From contig DODH01000076.1 of assembly GCA_003545625.1 (NCBI GenBank), positions 489-6,203 of the forward strand: a DNA stretch of 5,715 nucleotides, in the 5' to 3' direction. Made by a program: the position numbers and the translations under genes. Origin of the DNA: Nitrospina sp. Its GTDB lineage: Bacteria > Nitrospinota > Nitrospinia > Nitrospinales > VA-1. Of the stretch, positions 1-5,715 are shown piece after piece; within the stretch, counting starts at the first letter, position 1, and each line of letters begins with the position of its first letter. The notes under the pieces were generated by a model. It was given only the letters and a program-made list of their open reading frames with translations. It did no database searches and had not been told where the DNA came from.

Positions 1-258
1 TTTCCGCCCAACCCTTTCGGATTGCATGACATGGCGGGTAACGTGGCGGAATGGGTAGAAGACTGGTTCAACCTCAGCTATTACCGGCAGAGTCCCAGGA
101 AGGATCCGCCCGGACCCCTTCCCAGTCTATACCGGATGACACGGGGAGGGTCATGGCTGAACGGTTGGGAGTATCTGCGCTCGGCTCGAAGAACCTCACT
201 CTGGCCCGAATACCGGACCGAAGCCATGGGTTTTCGCTGTGTCGCGGATATTAAATAA
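1..258 (+). CDS. FGE-sulfatase (SUMF1) domain protein, C-terminal fragment
   Basis: This is the last 85 codons of a gene whose start lies before the window; the frame is open from base 1 and ends at TAA 256-258. The fragment shows the C-terminal signatures of the formylglycine-generating-enzyme fold: a GLHDMAGNVAEWVEDWF block near its start, then RGGSWL, a run of arginines, and GFRCVAD close to the end. True sulfatase-activating FGEs carry two catalytic cysteines a few residues after the GGS motif (human form ...MCHRSYC...). Here that stretch reads SWLNGWEYL, so both are absent. It is therefore more likely a SUMF1-fold protein of another kind, such as a ligand-binding or enzyme-associated module like those fused to kinases or found in EgtB/PvdO relatives, than a sulfatase activator. 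The N-terminal part is not visible, so fused domains cannot be judged. The fold call is firm; the function is unknown. Confidence 0.88.
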   Translation, partial: FPPNPFGLHDMAGNVAEWVEDWFNLSYYRQSPRKDPPGPLPSLYRMTRGGSWLNGWEYLRSARRTSLWPEYRTEAMGFRCVADIK

Positions 259-367
259 GTGTTGAATCTTTAGAAAAACTCTTTGGGGCCCGCCTTCCCA
301 CTCACTGGGCATCCCAGACACCACCTGTTACACATACCTTTTGCTTCGGTGCTAGATTAGCGAAATG
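259..367. other. Intergenic spacer between convergent genes
   Basis: This spacer lies between the end of the FGE-like gene and the end of the minus-strand SYLF gene. It holds a small perfect hairpin, CTGGG-CAT-CCCAG at 305-317, but no T-run follows on either strand, so it does not qualify as an intrinsic terminator. A weaker TAGC/GCTA stem at 358-370 is followed by a pyrimidine-rich stretch containing TTTTTT on the plus strand. It could help end transcription of the FGE-like gene but is too short to call. No coding potential is seen. Confidence 0.5.
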
Positions 368-1072
368 CTATTTCCCTTTTTTGTAGGGGGCCAGGTGGTT
401 GAAAATTCTTATGAATTGTTTTCCTGATTCAGGAATTTCTCCAGTTTGATTGAAAAGCAGGATGTTTTCTGCCGTCAGAGGTTTGCCATAATAAGCCAGA
501 TTGGCATCGACATCGGAAGTGATGGTGGTGCCTTTCAAGGAAACTCCGCCAAAAAGGCCCTTGCTTCTGGAATAGGAATAAATTTCTCCCTGCATGAAAA
601 CATCGGCGGACGCTTCTGCGTGACGGCCAACGGGACCCGCCGCTACCGCTATGTCTCCTCCCAGCGTGAACTTTTCGTTGAGCAGTCCTTCCAGTCCTCT
701 TTGCGTCATGACGAGCAGGATCAGGTCTATTGCTTCTGCGCCGAATTGAAAACCGAAACTTCCGCCAGCGGTATAAAGAAAAGCGGGAGCCCCCCATTCC
801 CCGGTTTCTTTGGCTCGCATTGAGGCAACTCCTTTACCGTATCGGGCACCGACAAAAAAACCGGCTTTCACCATGGTGGGAAAGACAATAATAGCTTTGG
901 CCTTAGCGATCAGGTTTCCGGGAATCTTGCTGTCGGGGGAATTTTGAATTTCTTCCAGCACAAACTGTGCGGTTCGTAGCAATTTTCGTTGTTTGGCTCC
1001 ATCGGGGCCCTGGGCCCAAATAGTGGATGTAAAAAACAGGGTGAGAACGATACTGAGGGAGAGGCTTTTCAT
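368..1072 (-). CDS. Secreted SYLF-domain (Ysc84/DUF500-type) lipid-binding protein
   Basis: The 234-residue product matches the SYLF/Ysc84 family across its length. Residues 1-20 form a signal peptide: a Lys at position 2, a hydrophobic core, then TIWA before Gln21. No lipobox Cys is present, so the mature protein should be soluble in the periplasm or peripherally bound to membrane. The SYLF core starts near residue 50 with IPGNLIAKAKAIIVFP, followed by KAGFFVGARYGKGV (69-82), the Gly-rich GGSFGFQFGAEAIDLILLVM segment (103-122), LGGDIAVAAGPVGR (137-150), and a conserved tail with YSYSRSKGLFGGVSLKG (165-181) and ANLAYYG (190-196). In eukaryotes the domain binds phosphoinositides; the bacterial role is poorly defined, but envelope lipid association is the usual inference. 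The ATG at 1072 is supported by GGAG five bases upstream (complement of 1078-1081). The gene is transcribed divergently from the helicase gene and appears monocistronic. Confidence 0.93.
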   Translation of the reverse strand: MKSLSLSIVLTLFFTSTIWAQGPDGAKQRKLLRTAQFVLEEIQNSPDSKIPGNLIAKAKAIIVFPTMVKAGFFVGARYGKGVASMRAKETGEWGAPAFLYTAGGSFGFQFGAEAIDLILLVMTQRGLEGLLNEKFTLGGDIAVAAGPVGRHAEASADVFMQGEIYSYSRSKGLFGGVSLKGTTITSDVDANLAYYGKPLTAENILLFNQTGEIPESGKQFIRIFNHLAPYKKGK

Positions 1073-1094
1073 AGGAGCTCCGATTAAATTTGCT

Positions 1095-1109
1095 CTATAT
1101 ACTATATAG
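1095..1109. repeat. Perfect 7-1-7 palindrome, possible operator
   Basis: CTATATA-C-TATATAG is a perfect inverted repeat with a one-base centre in the divergent region between the SYLF and helicase genes. It covers the predicted -10 element of the SYLF promoter. The position and symmetry suit a dimeric repressor, but its AT-only core means it may simply be a symmetrical -10 region. It lacks the CTGT...ACAG half-sites of the proteobacterial LexA box. Confidence 0.4.
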
Positions 1110-1130
1110 GAACTCAGTCGGACAATTCAA
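1101..1130 (-). promoter_or_regulatory. Probable sigma-70-type promoter for the SYLF gene
   Basis: Read on the minus strand, TTGAAT (complement of 1125-1130) is followed after 16 bases by TATATA (complement of 1103-1108), or after 18 bases by TATAGT (complement of 1101-1106). Either pairing gives a reasonable -35/-10 match. It would put the transcript start about 20 bases before the SYLF ATG at 1072, leaving room for the GGAG ribosome binding site. The -10 region sits inside a perfect palindrome, so a bound regulator could block it. This rests on motif matching only. Confidence 0.42.
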
Positions 1131-1176
1131 CCTCTCTGAAAGGAAGAAAATCGGATTACAAGAAAGATGGTTTTAA

Positions 1177-1236
1177 ATGAAGCAAAAATTTAATTTTGCG
1201 CTTTTTAAATTGTGCCCGTACCATGCACAGTCATGA
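1177..1236 (+). CDS. Possible 19-codon leader ORF coupled to the helicase start
   Basis: A short frame, ATG at 1177 to TGA at 1234-1236, encodes MKQKFNFALFKLCPYHAQS. Its stop overlaps the likely helicase ATG (1233-1235) as ATGA, a common arrangement for translational coupling. The helicase ATG has no recognisable Shine-Dalgarno sequence, so reinitiation from this frame would explain how it is translated. The leader's own ribosome site is weak: purine-rich AGAAAGATGG at 1161-1170. The peptide resembles nothing I recognise, and a frame this short can arise by chance. Confidence 0.25.
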   Translation: MKQKFNFALFKLCPYHAQS

Positions 1237-3215
1237 TAGTAAAGCGGGTGGAAAATTATCTAGGCAAAGAGGGAACTCTGTCTTCGCAGTTGGAAGGGTT
1301 CGAATACCGCGCCCAGCAAATGCATATGGCAGATGCGGTGGAAGAGGCGTTTGGCAATGCCAGGCACCTGATCGTGGAGGCGGGAACCGGAACGGGAAAA
1401 AGCCTGGCCTACCTCATCCCGGCTATTTTATGGGCGGTGGAAAACAACAAGAAGGTGGTCATCTCGACTTATACCAAGACCCTCCAGCAACAGATTCTTA
1501 ATCACGATATCCCTTTCCTTCGCGACAAGCTGGGGATTAATTTTCGTTATGCCTTGTGCATGGGTAACGAAAACTATCTGTCGCTCAGGAGGTTGAAGCG
1601 GTCGGCCCAGGCAGGGTTGTTCACCCAGGCCAGCGAGGAAAACCAATGGGAAGGCATTTTTAACTGGGCCGGAGAGACAGAGACCGGGTACCGGAGCGAC
1701 CTCCCCTTTGAGGTTTTTCCCCAGGTGTGGGAAGAGGTGGGAAGGCAGAAAGACCTTTGTCTGGGGAAAAACTGCGAAACTCATTCGTCCTGCTTTTATT
1801 TCAAGGCGCGGAAAAAATGGTTCGGCGCGCACCTTTTAATTGTTAACCACCATTTGTTTTTTGCCAATGTTGCTAACGCCGGAGCGGTGCTTCCCGCTTT
1901 CGACGCGGTGGTATTTGACGAGGCACAGAACCTGGAAGAAGCGGCTACCCAGTTTCTGGGGTTGGAAATTTCCAATTCCAATTTATTTTATTTCCTGGAC
2001 CGGCTTCATAATCCGCGTAGTAAACGCGGGCTGTTGGCCAGGATTGATCACGATTCGGTACCTCATCTTCGCAAACTGGCGATGTCGGTACGCCAGGCGG
2101 TCGATGCTTTTTTCAATCACCTTCTGGAAGAGTATGGCAAGGACGACCGGGTCCTGCGGTTTTATAAACCACCTGTACTCGACAACGGTGTGTATGTTCC
2201 GCTGGAAGCTCTACGGGAAGGATTGAAATCTTTGGAAGCGGGACTGCACTCGGAAGAGGACCGGGTAGATGCGTCTGCCGCAGCCGAGCGTTGTTTTGAG
2301 TTCAACAACACTCTGTCAGCCATCCTCAATCAGCATATGCGAGGCTATGTCTACTGGATAGAAATCGCTAAAAGAAAACGCTTCCCCCGTGTGGTCTTGC
2401 GCGGGGTTCCTATTCATGTGGCGGAAGAACTGCAAGCACAGGTGTTCGATAAGATTGACCGGGTGGTCATGACCTCCGCCACGCTGACCACTTCCAGGGG
2501 ATTCGATTTTATTAAAGAGCGAATTGGTTTTCAGCCGGATGAAGAGTTGTCTTTGGATGCACCCTTCGATTATTCCCGCCAGGCACTGCTCTATGTTCCC
2601 GACGACCTCCCCGAGCCGGGTGATGAAACGGGTGTTTATGTGGAAGGTATTGCTAACAGATGCCGGGAACTGGTGGCGGTTTCCGGCGGCAAAACCTTTA
2701 TCTTGTTTACCAGTTACGCACTCCTCAATCAGGTTTATGAAAAGCTGGACGAGTTACAGTTCCAGTTTCCACTCATCCGGCAGGGAGACATGCCCACCGG
2801 CCTGATGCTAAAAAAATTCAAAGAGAAACCTTCCGTAATTTTCGGAACCAACTCCTTCTGGCAGGGGGTGGATGTGCCCGGTGATGCGCTGCAAAGTGTT
2901 ATCATCACCAAACTCCCATTTGACGTTCCCAAAGAACCGTTGACGGAAGCCCGCATTGAGGAATTGCGAAAGCAGAATATCGACCCGTTCAGGCATTACC
3001 AGATCCCCCGAGCGATCATTCAGTTAAAACAGGGATTCGGCCGCTTGATCCGAAAAAAGACCGACACCGGTGTGGTTTCCATTCTCGATTCCCGTATGAG
3101 CCGGCGTGGTTATGGAAAACAGTTCATCGCTTCATTGCCCCCCTGCCCGATAACAACTCAGCTGGATAAAGTCCGAGACTTCTTCGTCTCTAGCGAGGCA
3201 GGCAACGAGCAATAG
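1233..3215 (+). CDS. dinG: DinG/XPD-family ATP-dependent DNA helicase
   Basis: This is a superfamily 2 helicase of the DinG/XPD group, expected to unwind DNA 5'-3' using ATP in repair or clearance of R-loops and similar structures. Numbering from the ATG at 1233 (660 residues): a YRAQQ element at 25-29; Walker A AGTGTGKS at 50-57; an iron-sulfur region with Cys176, Cys181 and Cys187 (x4 and x5 spacing, as in E. coli DinG); VNHH at 204-207; Walker B as DEAQ at 229-232; TSATL at 414-418; FWQGVDVPG at 542-550; and motif VI QGFGRLIR at 600-607. No N-terminal exonuclease domain is present, unlike Bacillus-type DinG. Two oddities are DEAQ in place of DEAH and Ser117 at the expected first cluster cysteine. 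A GTG at 1212 would add seven residues and cannot be excluded, as neither start has a clear ribosome site. I chose the ATG for its overlap with the short upstream frame. YoaA is an alternative family name. Confidence 0.93.
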   Translation: MIVKRVENYLGKEGTLSSQLEGFEYRAQQMHMADAVEEAFGNARHLIVEAGTGTGKSLAYLIPAILWAVENNKKVVISTYTKTLQQQILNHDIPFLRDKLGINFRYALCMGNENYLSLRRLKRSAQAGLFTQASEENQWEGIFNWAGETETGYRSDLPFEVFPQVWEEVGRQKDLCLGKNCETHSSCFYFKARKKWFGAHLLIVNHHLFFANVANAGAVLPAFDAVVFDEAQNLEEAATQFLGLEISNSNLFYFLDRLHNPRSKRGLLARIDHDSVPHLRKLAMSVRQAVDAFFNHLLEEYGKDDRVLRFYKPPVLDNGVYVPLEALREGLKSLEAGLHSEEDRVDASAAAERCFEFNNTLSAILNQHMRGYVYWIEIAKRKRFPRVVLRGVPIHVAEELQAQVFDKIDRVVMTSATLTTSRGFDFIKERIGFQPDEELSLDAPFDYSRQALLYVPDDLPEPGDETGVYVEGIANRCRELVAVSGGKTFILFTSYALLNQVYEKLDELQFQFPLIRQGDMPTGLMLKKFKEKPSVIFGTNSFWQGVDVPGDALQSVIITKLPFDVPKEPLTEARIEELRKQNIDPFRHYQIPRAIIQLKQGFGRLIRKKTDTGVVSILDSRMSRRGYGKQFIASLPPCPITTQLDKVRDFFVSSEAGNEQ

Positions 3216-3261
3216 CGTGAAAGGCTAGCAATGGGTTGGCTCGGCTTAACGAACTATTGCT
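3208..3261. repeat. Inverted repeat spanning the convergent gene junction
   Basis: AGCAATAG at 3208-3215 pairs perfectly with CTATTGCT at 3254-3261, with 38 bases between. The left arm contains the helicase stop codon and the right arm touches the stop codon of the phosphotransferase on the other strand. No T-run follows in either direction, so it is not a standard intrinsic terminator. It may act as a shared stem between convergent transcripts, or be chance. Confidence 0.3.
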
Positions 3262-4388
3262 TATTGAGTCCAGCGGTTACGCTTGTACATTAGGTAGATG
3301 GCGAATATATTGGACCCGACTGCGGTGAGAAGGATGAATATATCGAGTCTTTCGATGCAGGCCATGACCAGCAGGAAATAGATGAAGTCCCGGTTGGCGA
3401 GTTGGTCTGTTAGATTGGTTTCGGAGGTTTTTCCCTGTCCTGCCGCCTGCTTTTTTTTCATGATGGAACCGCTCAGGATCATAAACGCGACCAGACTGCC
3501 AAAAACTGCCAGCCCTCCGTAGAGTATATATAGAGAGTTCCCCGTCGCAAAAAACAAACCCATGCCAATGGAGAAAAAGACAGAAAAGTGAACGATGTTA
3601 TCGCAGTAGATGTCGAACCGGGCACCCCAGGATGTTTCCATGAACTTTAGGCGCGCAATTTCTCCATCGGTACAATCTACCCAGGCGGAGACCAAAAGCA
3701 GGAGTGCGCCGGTTATGCCTGAAAAAAAAGTACCCTGATAAAAGCACCATGCAGAGCCAAGGCCGATCAACAGGCTCAGGAAAGTGATCTGGTTAGGGGT
3801 TAAGGAGGTTTTTAAAAGCACGCGGGTCAACTGCCTGGAAATGAATCGCGTTATCAGCCGATCCATCAGGCTATCGTTGCTCAGGCCTACGGATTTTAAA
3901 AGTCGTTCTTCAGCTACACGAAAATCTTCTTTGTTGATTAAACGTGATGATTCGCGTGGCGGAATGACTTTTATAAGATTTTTTTCTTTAAGTACCTCCG
4001 GAAAGAAATGAAACCCGTCGGTTTGATATTGGGTGGATGGAGTCATCGCTTCCACGATTTCTGCCTTTTCCAGCAGGGTGGACCCATCGAGGACCATGAC
4101 ATGCGTGTCGTGAAGCCCGATGGCGTTGTCCACTATCCATTCCACATCCAGATTCATACGCGGGTCCTGCTTGAGCTTCTGCTGAAAGGCATCCGTGTTT
4201 TCGCTCCAGATCATCAGCTTTTTGATGCCGGCTCTCTGCAGGGTGAGCGTGTTCCTGAGCAGGAAGGGCACCTCTGCCAGATTTTGCCAATAGCAATCGG
4301 ATTTTGCAGGCAGTAATAAAACGGCGGTTTGAATTTGGGGCTCGGTTTGGGGAGAGGAAGGATTTTCATTCATAAGATAAAAAACCAT
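3261..4388 (-). CDS. NTase-like/CDP-alcohol phosphotransferase fusion, copy 2
   Basis: This 375-residue integral membrane enzyme has the full CDP-alcohol phosphotransferase signature DxxDGxxARx8GxxxDxxxD: Asp238, Asp241, Gly242, Ala245, Arg246, Gly255, Asp259 and Asp263. It should transfer a phospho-alcohol group from a CDP-activated donor to an acceptor alcohol at the cytoplasmic membrane face. About six membrane helices lie between residues 200 and 366, after a typical LTPNQITFLS entry (196-205). Residues 16-165 resemble a shrunken nucleotidyltransferase domain: it keeps LTLQRAGIK (48-56), but the Gly-rich nucleotide loop is gone and Ser103 stands where a metal-binding Asp is usual, so it is probably inactive. 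The architecture recalls archaeal IPCT/DIPPS fusions and the Archaeoglobus protein AF2299. The substrate is not predictable. The ATG at 4388 overlaps the upstream stop by one base (TAATG); a second ATG at 4373 (Met6) is equally possible. Neither has a clear ribosome site. Confidence 0.9.
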   Translation of the reverse strand: MVFYLMNENPSSPQTEPQIQTAVLLLPAKSDCYWQNLAEVPFLLRNTLTLQRAGIKKLMIWSENTDAFQQKLKQDPRMNLDVEWIVDNAIGLHDTHVMVLDGSTLLEKAEIVEAMTPSTQYQTDGFHFFPEVLKEKNLIKVIPPRESSRLINKEDFRVAEERLLKSVGLSNDSLMDRLITRFISRQLTRVLLKTSLTPNQITFLSLLIGLGSAWCFYQGTFFSGITGALLLLVSAWVDCTDGEIARLKFMETSWGARFDIYCDNIVHFSVFFSIGMGLFFATGNSLYILYGGLAVFGSLVAFMILSGSIMKKKQAAGQGKTSETNLTDQLANRDFIYFLLVMACIERLDIFILLTAVGSNIFAIYLMYKRNRWTQ

Positions 4389-5626
4389 TAAGGATCTGAA
4401 AGTACTGTTTTAATGGTCTGGCGTCTAGCGATAAAAAGCATTAGCGCGAAGATGAGAGAGCCGATGCCTGCAAGCCAGAGAAACCAATCCAGATGTCCAC
4501 CTATGGCGAATAGTAAAATGACATATATAAAATTCCGGCTTGCCAGAGTCTGGATGATGTCATACATCCTGGATTCTTTAAAAAAACTTCCTTTGCCACC
4601 TTTAGGGAAATAGATAAAAGCAAAAATCAGTCCGCCGCCGGTGGCCAGCATGGTGAAGGGGATGAGGGCCGGCCCCCATCCCTGAGTTTTTGCGACACCC
4701 AGCATCATTCCTGTGAAGATAAAAACATTGATGAGATTATCGCAAATGGTGTCGAGTTTCTCGCCAAAATCAGATTCCAGGAATTTCAGCCGTGCGACAT
4801 CTCCATCGCAACAATCCCAAATAGCTGTAAAGGCCAGCAACAACCCCCCCGCCAGACCGCCGAGATAATTCCCCTGCGCGAAGCACCAGCCAGACAGGAA
4901 CCCTATAAACATTCCGAACAAGCTCAGCATATTAGGGGTGACGGGGGTTTTGACCAGCATGGCGGATATGTGAACGGAAAACAGGGAATTGACCCATATA
5001 TCCATAAACTGATGGTAATGGTTTTTGCCATAGCGAAGCAGCTTTCTTTCCGCCTCCATGGCGGAGACATTGTCCCGGACTTCTACCCAGAAATTGGTGT
5101 TGGCCGACAACACAATGCGTTCAGCTTTACCTTCGTCATTTTCTGACCCGTTGCGATGACTCAATGTGGAAAATTTAGTTTGGGGAAGCAGATACAGTCC
5201 ACCGGGCTTTTCCGCGTCCAGTGCCAGACAGATAATCTCATCCAGTTTATTATTGTTTGCGGATTCCATGAAACGGCGAATTACCTTCTGGTGTGTGACG
5301 AGATTCCCGTTTACCAGTAGAAAAGGTTGGGATGGGGTGAGCGCGTTGGCCTGCTCCTTGTTCGGCAGGGCAAAGAATTCGGCGCGGTCATGCCAGTGCA
5401 GGAGGCCTTTAAATCGGGAATCCTTTTCGATACCCTTTCGATGGATTTCTATTTCTCGTTCATCCAACTGGCGGGATAAAACCAGAAACTCCTTGATGCC
5501 CGCTCTTTGCAAAGTGAGGAGCAAGCGTTTGAATACAGGAACGCCGGCTATTTTATTTTCCAGGGTAAGGGAATACCCGCTATCAGGAGGAGAAAGCAAA
5601 ATAACTGCAAGATGGGGAGAATTCAT
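4388..5626 (-). CDS. NTase-like/CDP-alcohol phosphotransferase fusion, copy 1
   Basis: This 412-residue paralogue of the gene directly downstream lies in the same operon. The membrane domain carries a perfect CDP-alcohol phosphotransferase motif: Asp271, Asp274, Gly275, Ala278, Arg279, Gly288, Asp292, Asp296. It is preceded by VKTPVTPNMLSLFG (225-238), and about six hydrophobic helices span 232-400. The N-terminal 200 residues have the layout of a sugar- or alcohol-phosphate nucleotidyltransferase: AVILL (7-11), KIAGVPVF (25-32), LTLQRAGIK (37-45), PFLLVNGN (101-108), GGLYLLP (142-148) and FWVEVRD (179-185). However, the GxGxR-type loop is replaced by SPPDSGYS and the usual GD is GN (Asn108), so cytidylyl transfer looks lost. 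It likely relies on a separately made CDP-alcohol. Inositol-phosphate chemistry is suggested by analogy with DIPPS only. The ATG at 5626 follows an in-frame TGA at 5639-5641 and lacks a recognisable ribosome site. Confidence 0.91.
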   Translation of the reverse strand: MNSPHLAVILLSPPDSGYSLTLENKIAGVPVFKRLLLTLQRAGIKEFLVLSRQLDEREIEIHRKGIEKDSRFKGLLHWHDRAEFFALPNKEQANALTPSQPFLLVNGNLVTHQKVIRRFMESANNNKLDEIICLALDAEKPGGLYLLPQTKFSTLSHRNGSENDEGKAERIVLSANTNFWVEVRDNVSAMEAERKLLRYGKNHYHQFMDIWVNSLFSVHISAMLVKTPVTPNMLSLFGMFIGFLSGWCFAQGNYLGGLAGGLLLAFTAIWDCCDGDVARLKFLESDFGEKLDTICDNLINVFIFTGMMLGVAKTQGWGPALIPFTMLATGGGLIFAFIYFPKGGKGSFFKESRMYDIIQTLASRNFIYVILLFAIGGHLDWFLWLAGIGSLIFALMLFIARRQTIKTVLSDP

Positions 5627-5638
5627 GGTGACGACAAA

Positions 5639-5715
5639 TCAGGGAGCGATGGTTTCAAGGTTAGGAGTGTAAATGAAATTGGCCTGGATGGTTAATTTTT
5701 CCCGTTGAATGGTTG
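5639..5715 (-). CDS. Possible 3' end of an upstream gene (partial)
   Basis: On the minus strand a frame is open from the window edge to TGA at 5641-5639, giving 24 residues that include REKLTIQANFIYTPN and end ETIAP. The composition and codons look protein-like, and the other two frames stop earlier or read less plausibly. It ends 12 bases before the ATG of the first phosphotransferase gene, which would make it the preceding gene of the same operon and would fit the absence of a clear promoter in 5627-5715. The stretch is too short to identify, and an open frame of this length may be chance. Confidence 0.3.
   Translation of the reverse strand, partial: TIQREKLTIQANFIYTPNLETIAP

Noticed and set aside
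305..317. Intrinsic terminator after the FGE-like gene
   Set aside because: The hairpin is perfect but only five base pairs and is not followed by a T-run on either strand.
446..823. 125-codon plus-strand open frame
   Set aside because: It lies entirely antisense to the SYLF gene, whose family match is strong; the translation resembles no known protein and has no ribosome site.
1085..1115. LexA/SOS box upstream of the dinG-like gene
   Set aside because: dinG is LexA-controlled in E. coli, so I looked for CTGT-N8-ACAG. The AT-rich palindrome lacks the CTG/CAG ends and no other match was seen.
1428..1832. 134-codon minus-strand open frame
   Set aside because: It is antisense within the helicase gene, where conserved motifs on both sides fix the real frame.
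5166..5672. 168-codon plus-strand open frame
   Set aside because: It is antisense to the first phosphotransferase gene, with low-complexity Ser/Arg-rich translation typical of a shadow frame, despite its length and its extension past the gene start.
5627..5715. Promoter for the phosphotransferase operon
   Set aside because: The best -10 candidates match the consensus poorly or at bad spacing, and the region may be the end of an upstream gene in the same operon.

Overview
The window looks like a piece of a Gram-negative bacterial chromosome of roughly even base composition. The evidence is a periplasm-directed SYLF protein, a DinG/XPD-type helicase without an exonuclease domain, and two membrane CDP-alcohol phosphotransferases. 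The mix would suit a deltaproteobacterial or Nitrospinota-like lineage, but that is only an impression. No insertion sequence, CRISPR array, tRNA or rRNA was seen, and nothing suggests recent transfer.

Layout. Bases 1-258 hold the 3' end of a plus-strand gene for a formylglycine-generating-enzyme-fold (SUMF1) protein. A short spacer follows. At 368-1072 a minus-strand gene encodes a secreted SYLF/Ysc84-type protein. It is divergent from a plus-strand dinG-like helicase gene (about 1233-3215), and the AT-rich region between them carries a perfect 7-1-7 palindrome inside a probable promoter. The helicase gene converges, with a 45-base gap, on a minus-strand pair of paralogous genes (5626 to 3261). 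Each paralogue encodes a nucleotidyltransferase-like domain fused to a CDP-alcohol phosphotransferase. The pair overlaps by one base (TAATG). A further minus-strand gene may end at 5639, just upstream of the pair.

How the genes relate. The two phosphotransferases are almost certainly co-transcribed and arose by duplication. Both keep the complete catalytic motif of the membrane domain, while both N-terminal domains have lost the nucleotidyltransferase active-site residues. They probably make a phosphodiester-linked lipid or polar head group from a CDP-alcohol supplied by another enzyme. The helicase (DNA repair) and the SYLF protein (lipid-associated, envelope) show no evident functional link to them.

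The most notable points are: key-residue losses in the helicase (a Cys-to-Ser change at an expected iron-sulfur ligand, and DEAQ instead of DEAH); loss of the catalytic cysteines in the FGE-like fragment; degenerate nucleotidyltransferase domains in both phosphotransferases; and a 19-codon reading frame whose stop overlaps the helicase ATG. No clearly new multi-gene system is visible.
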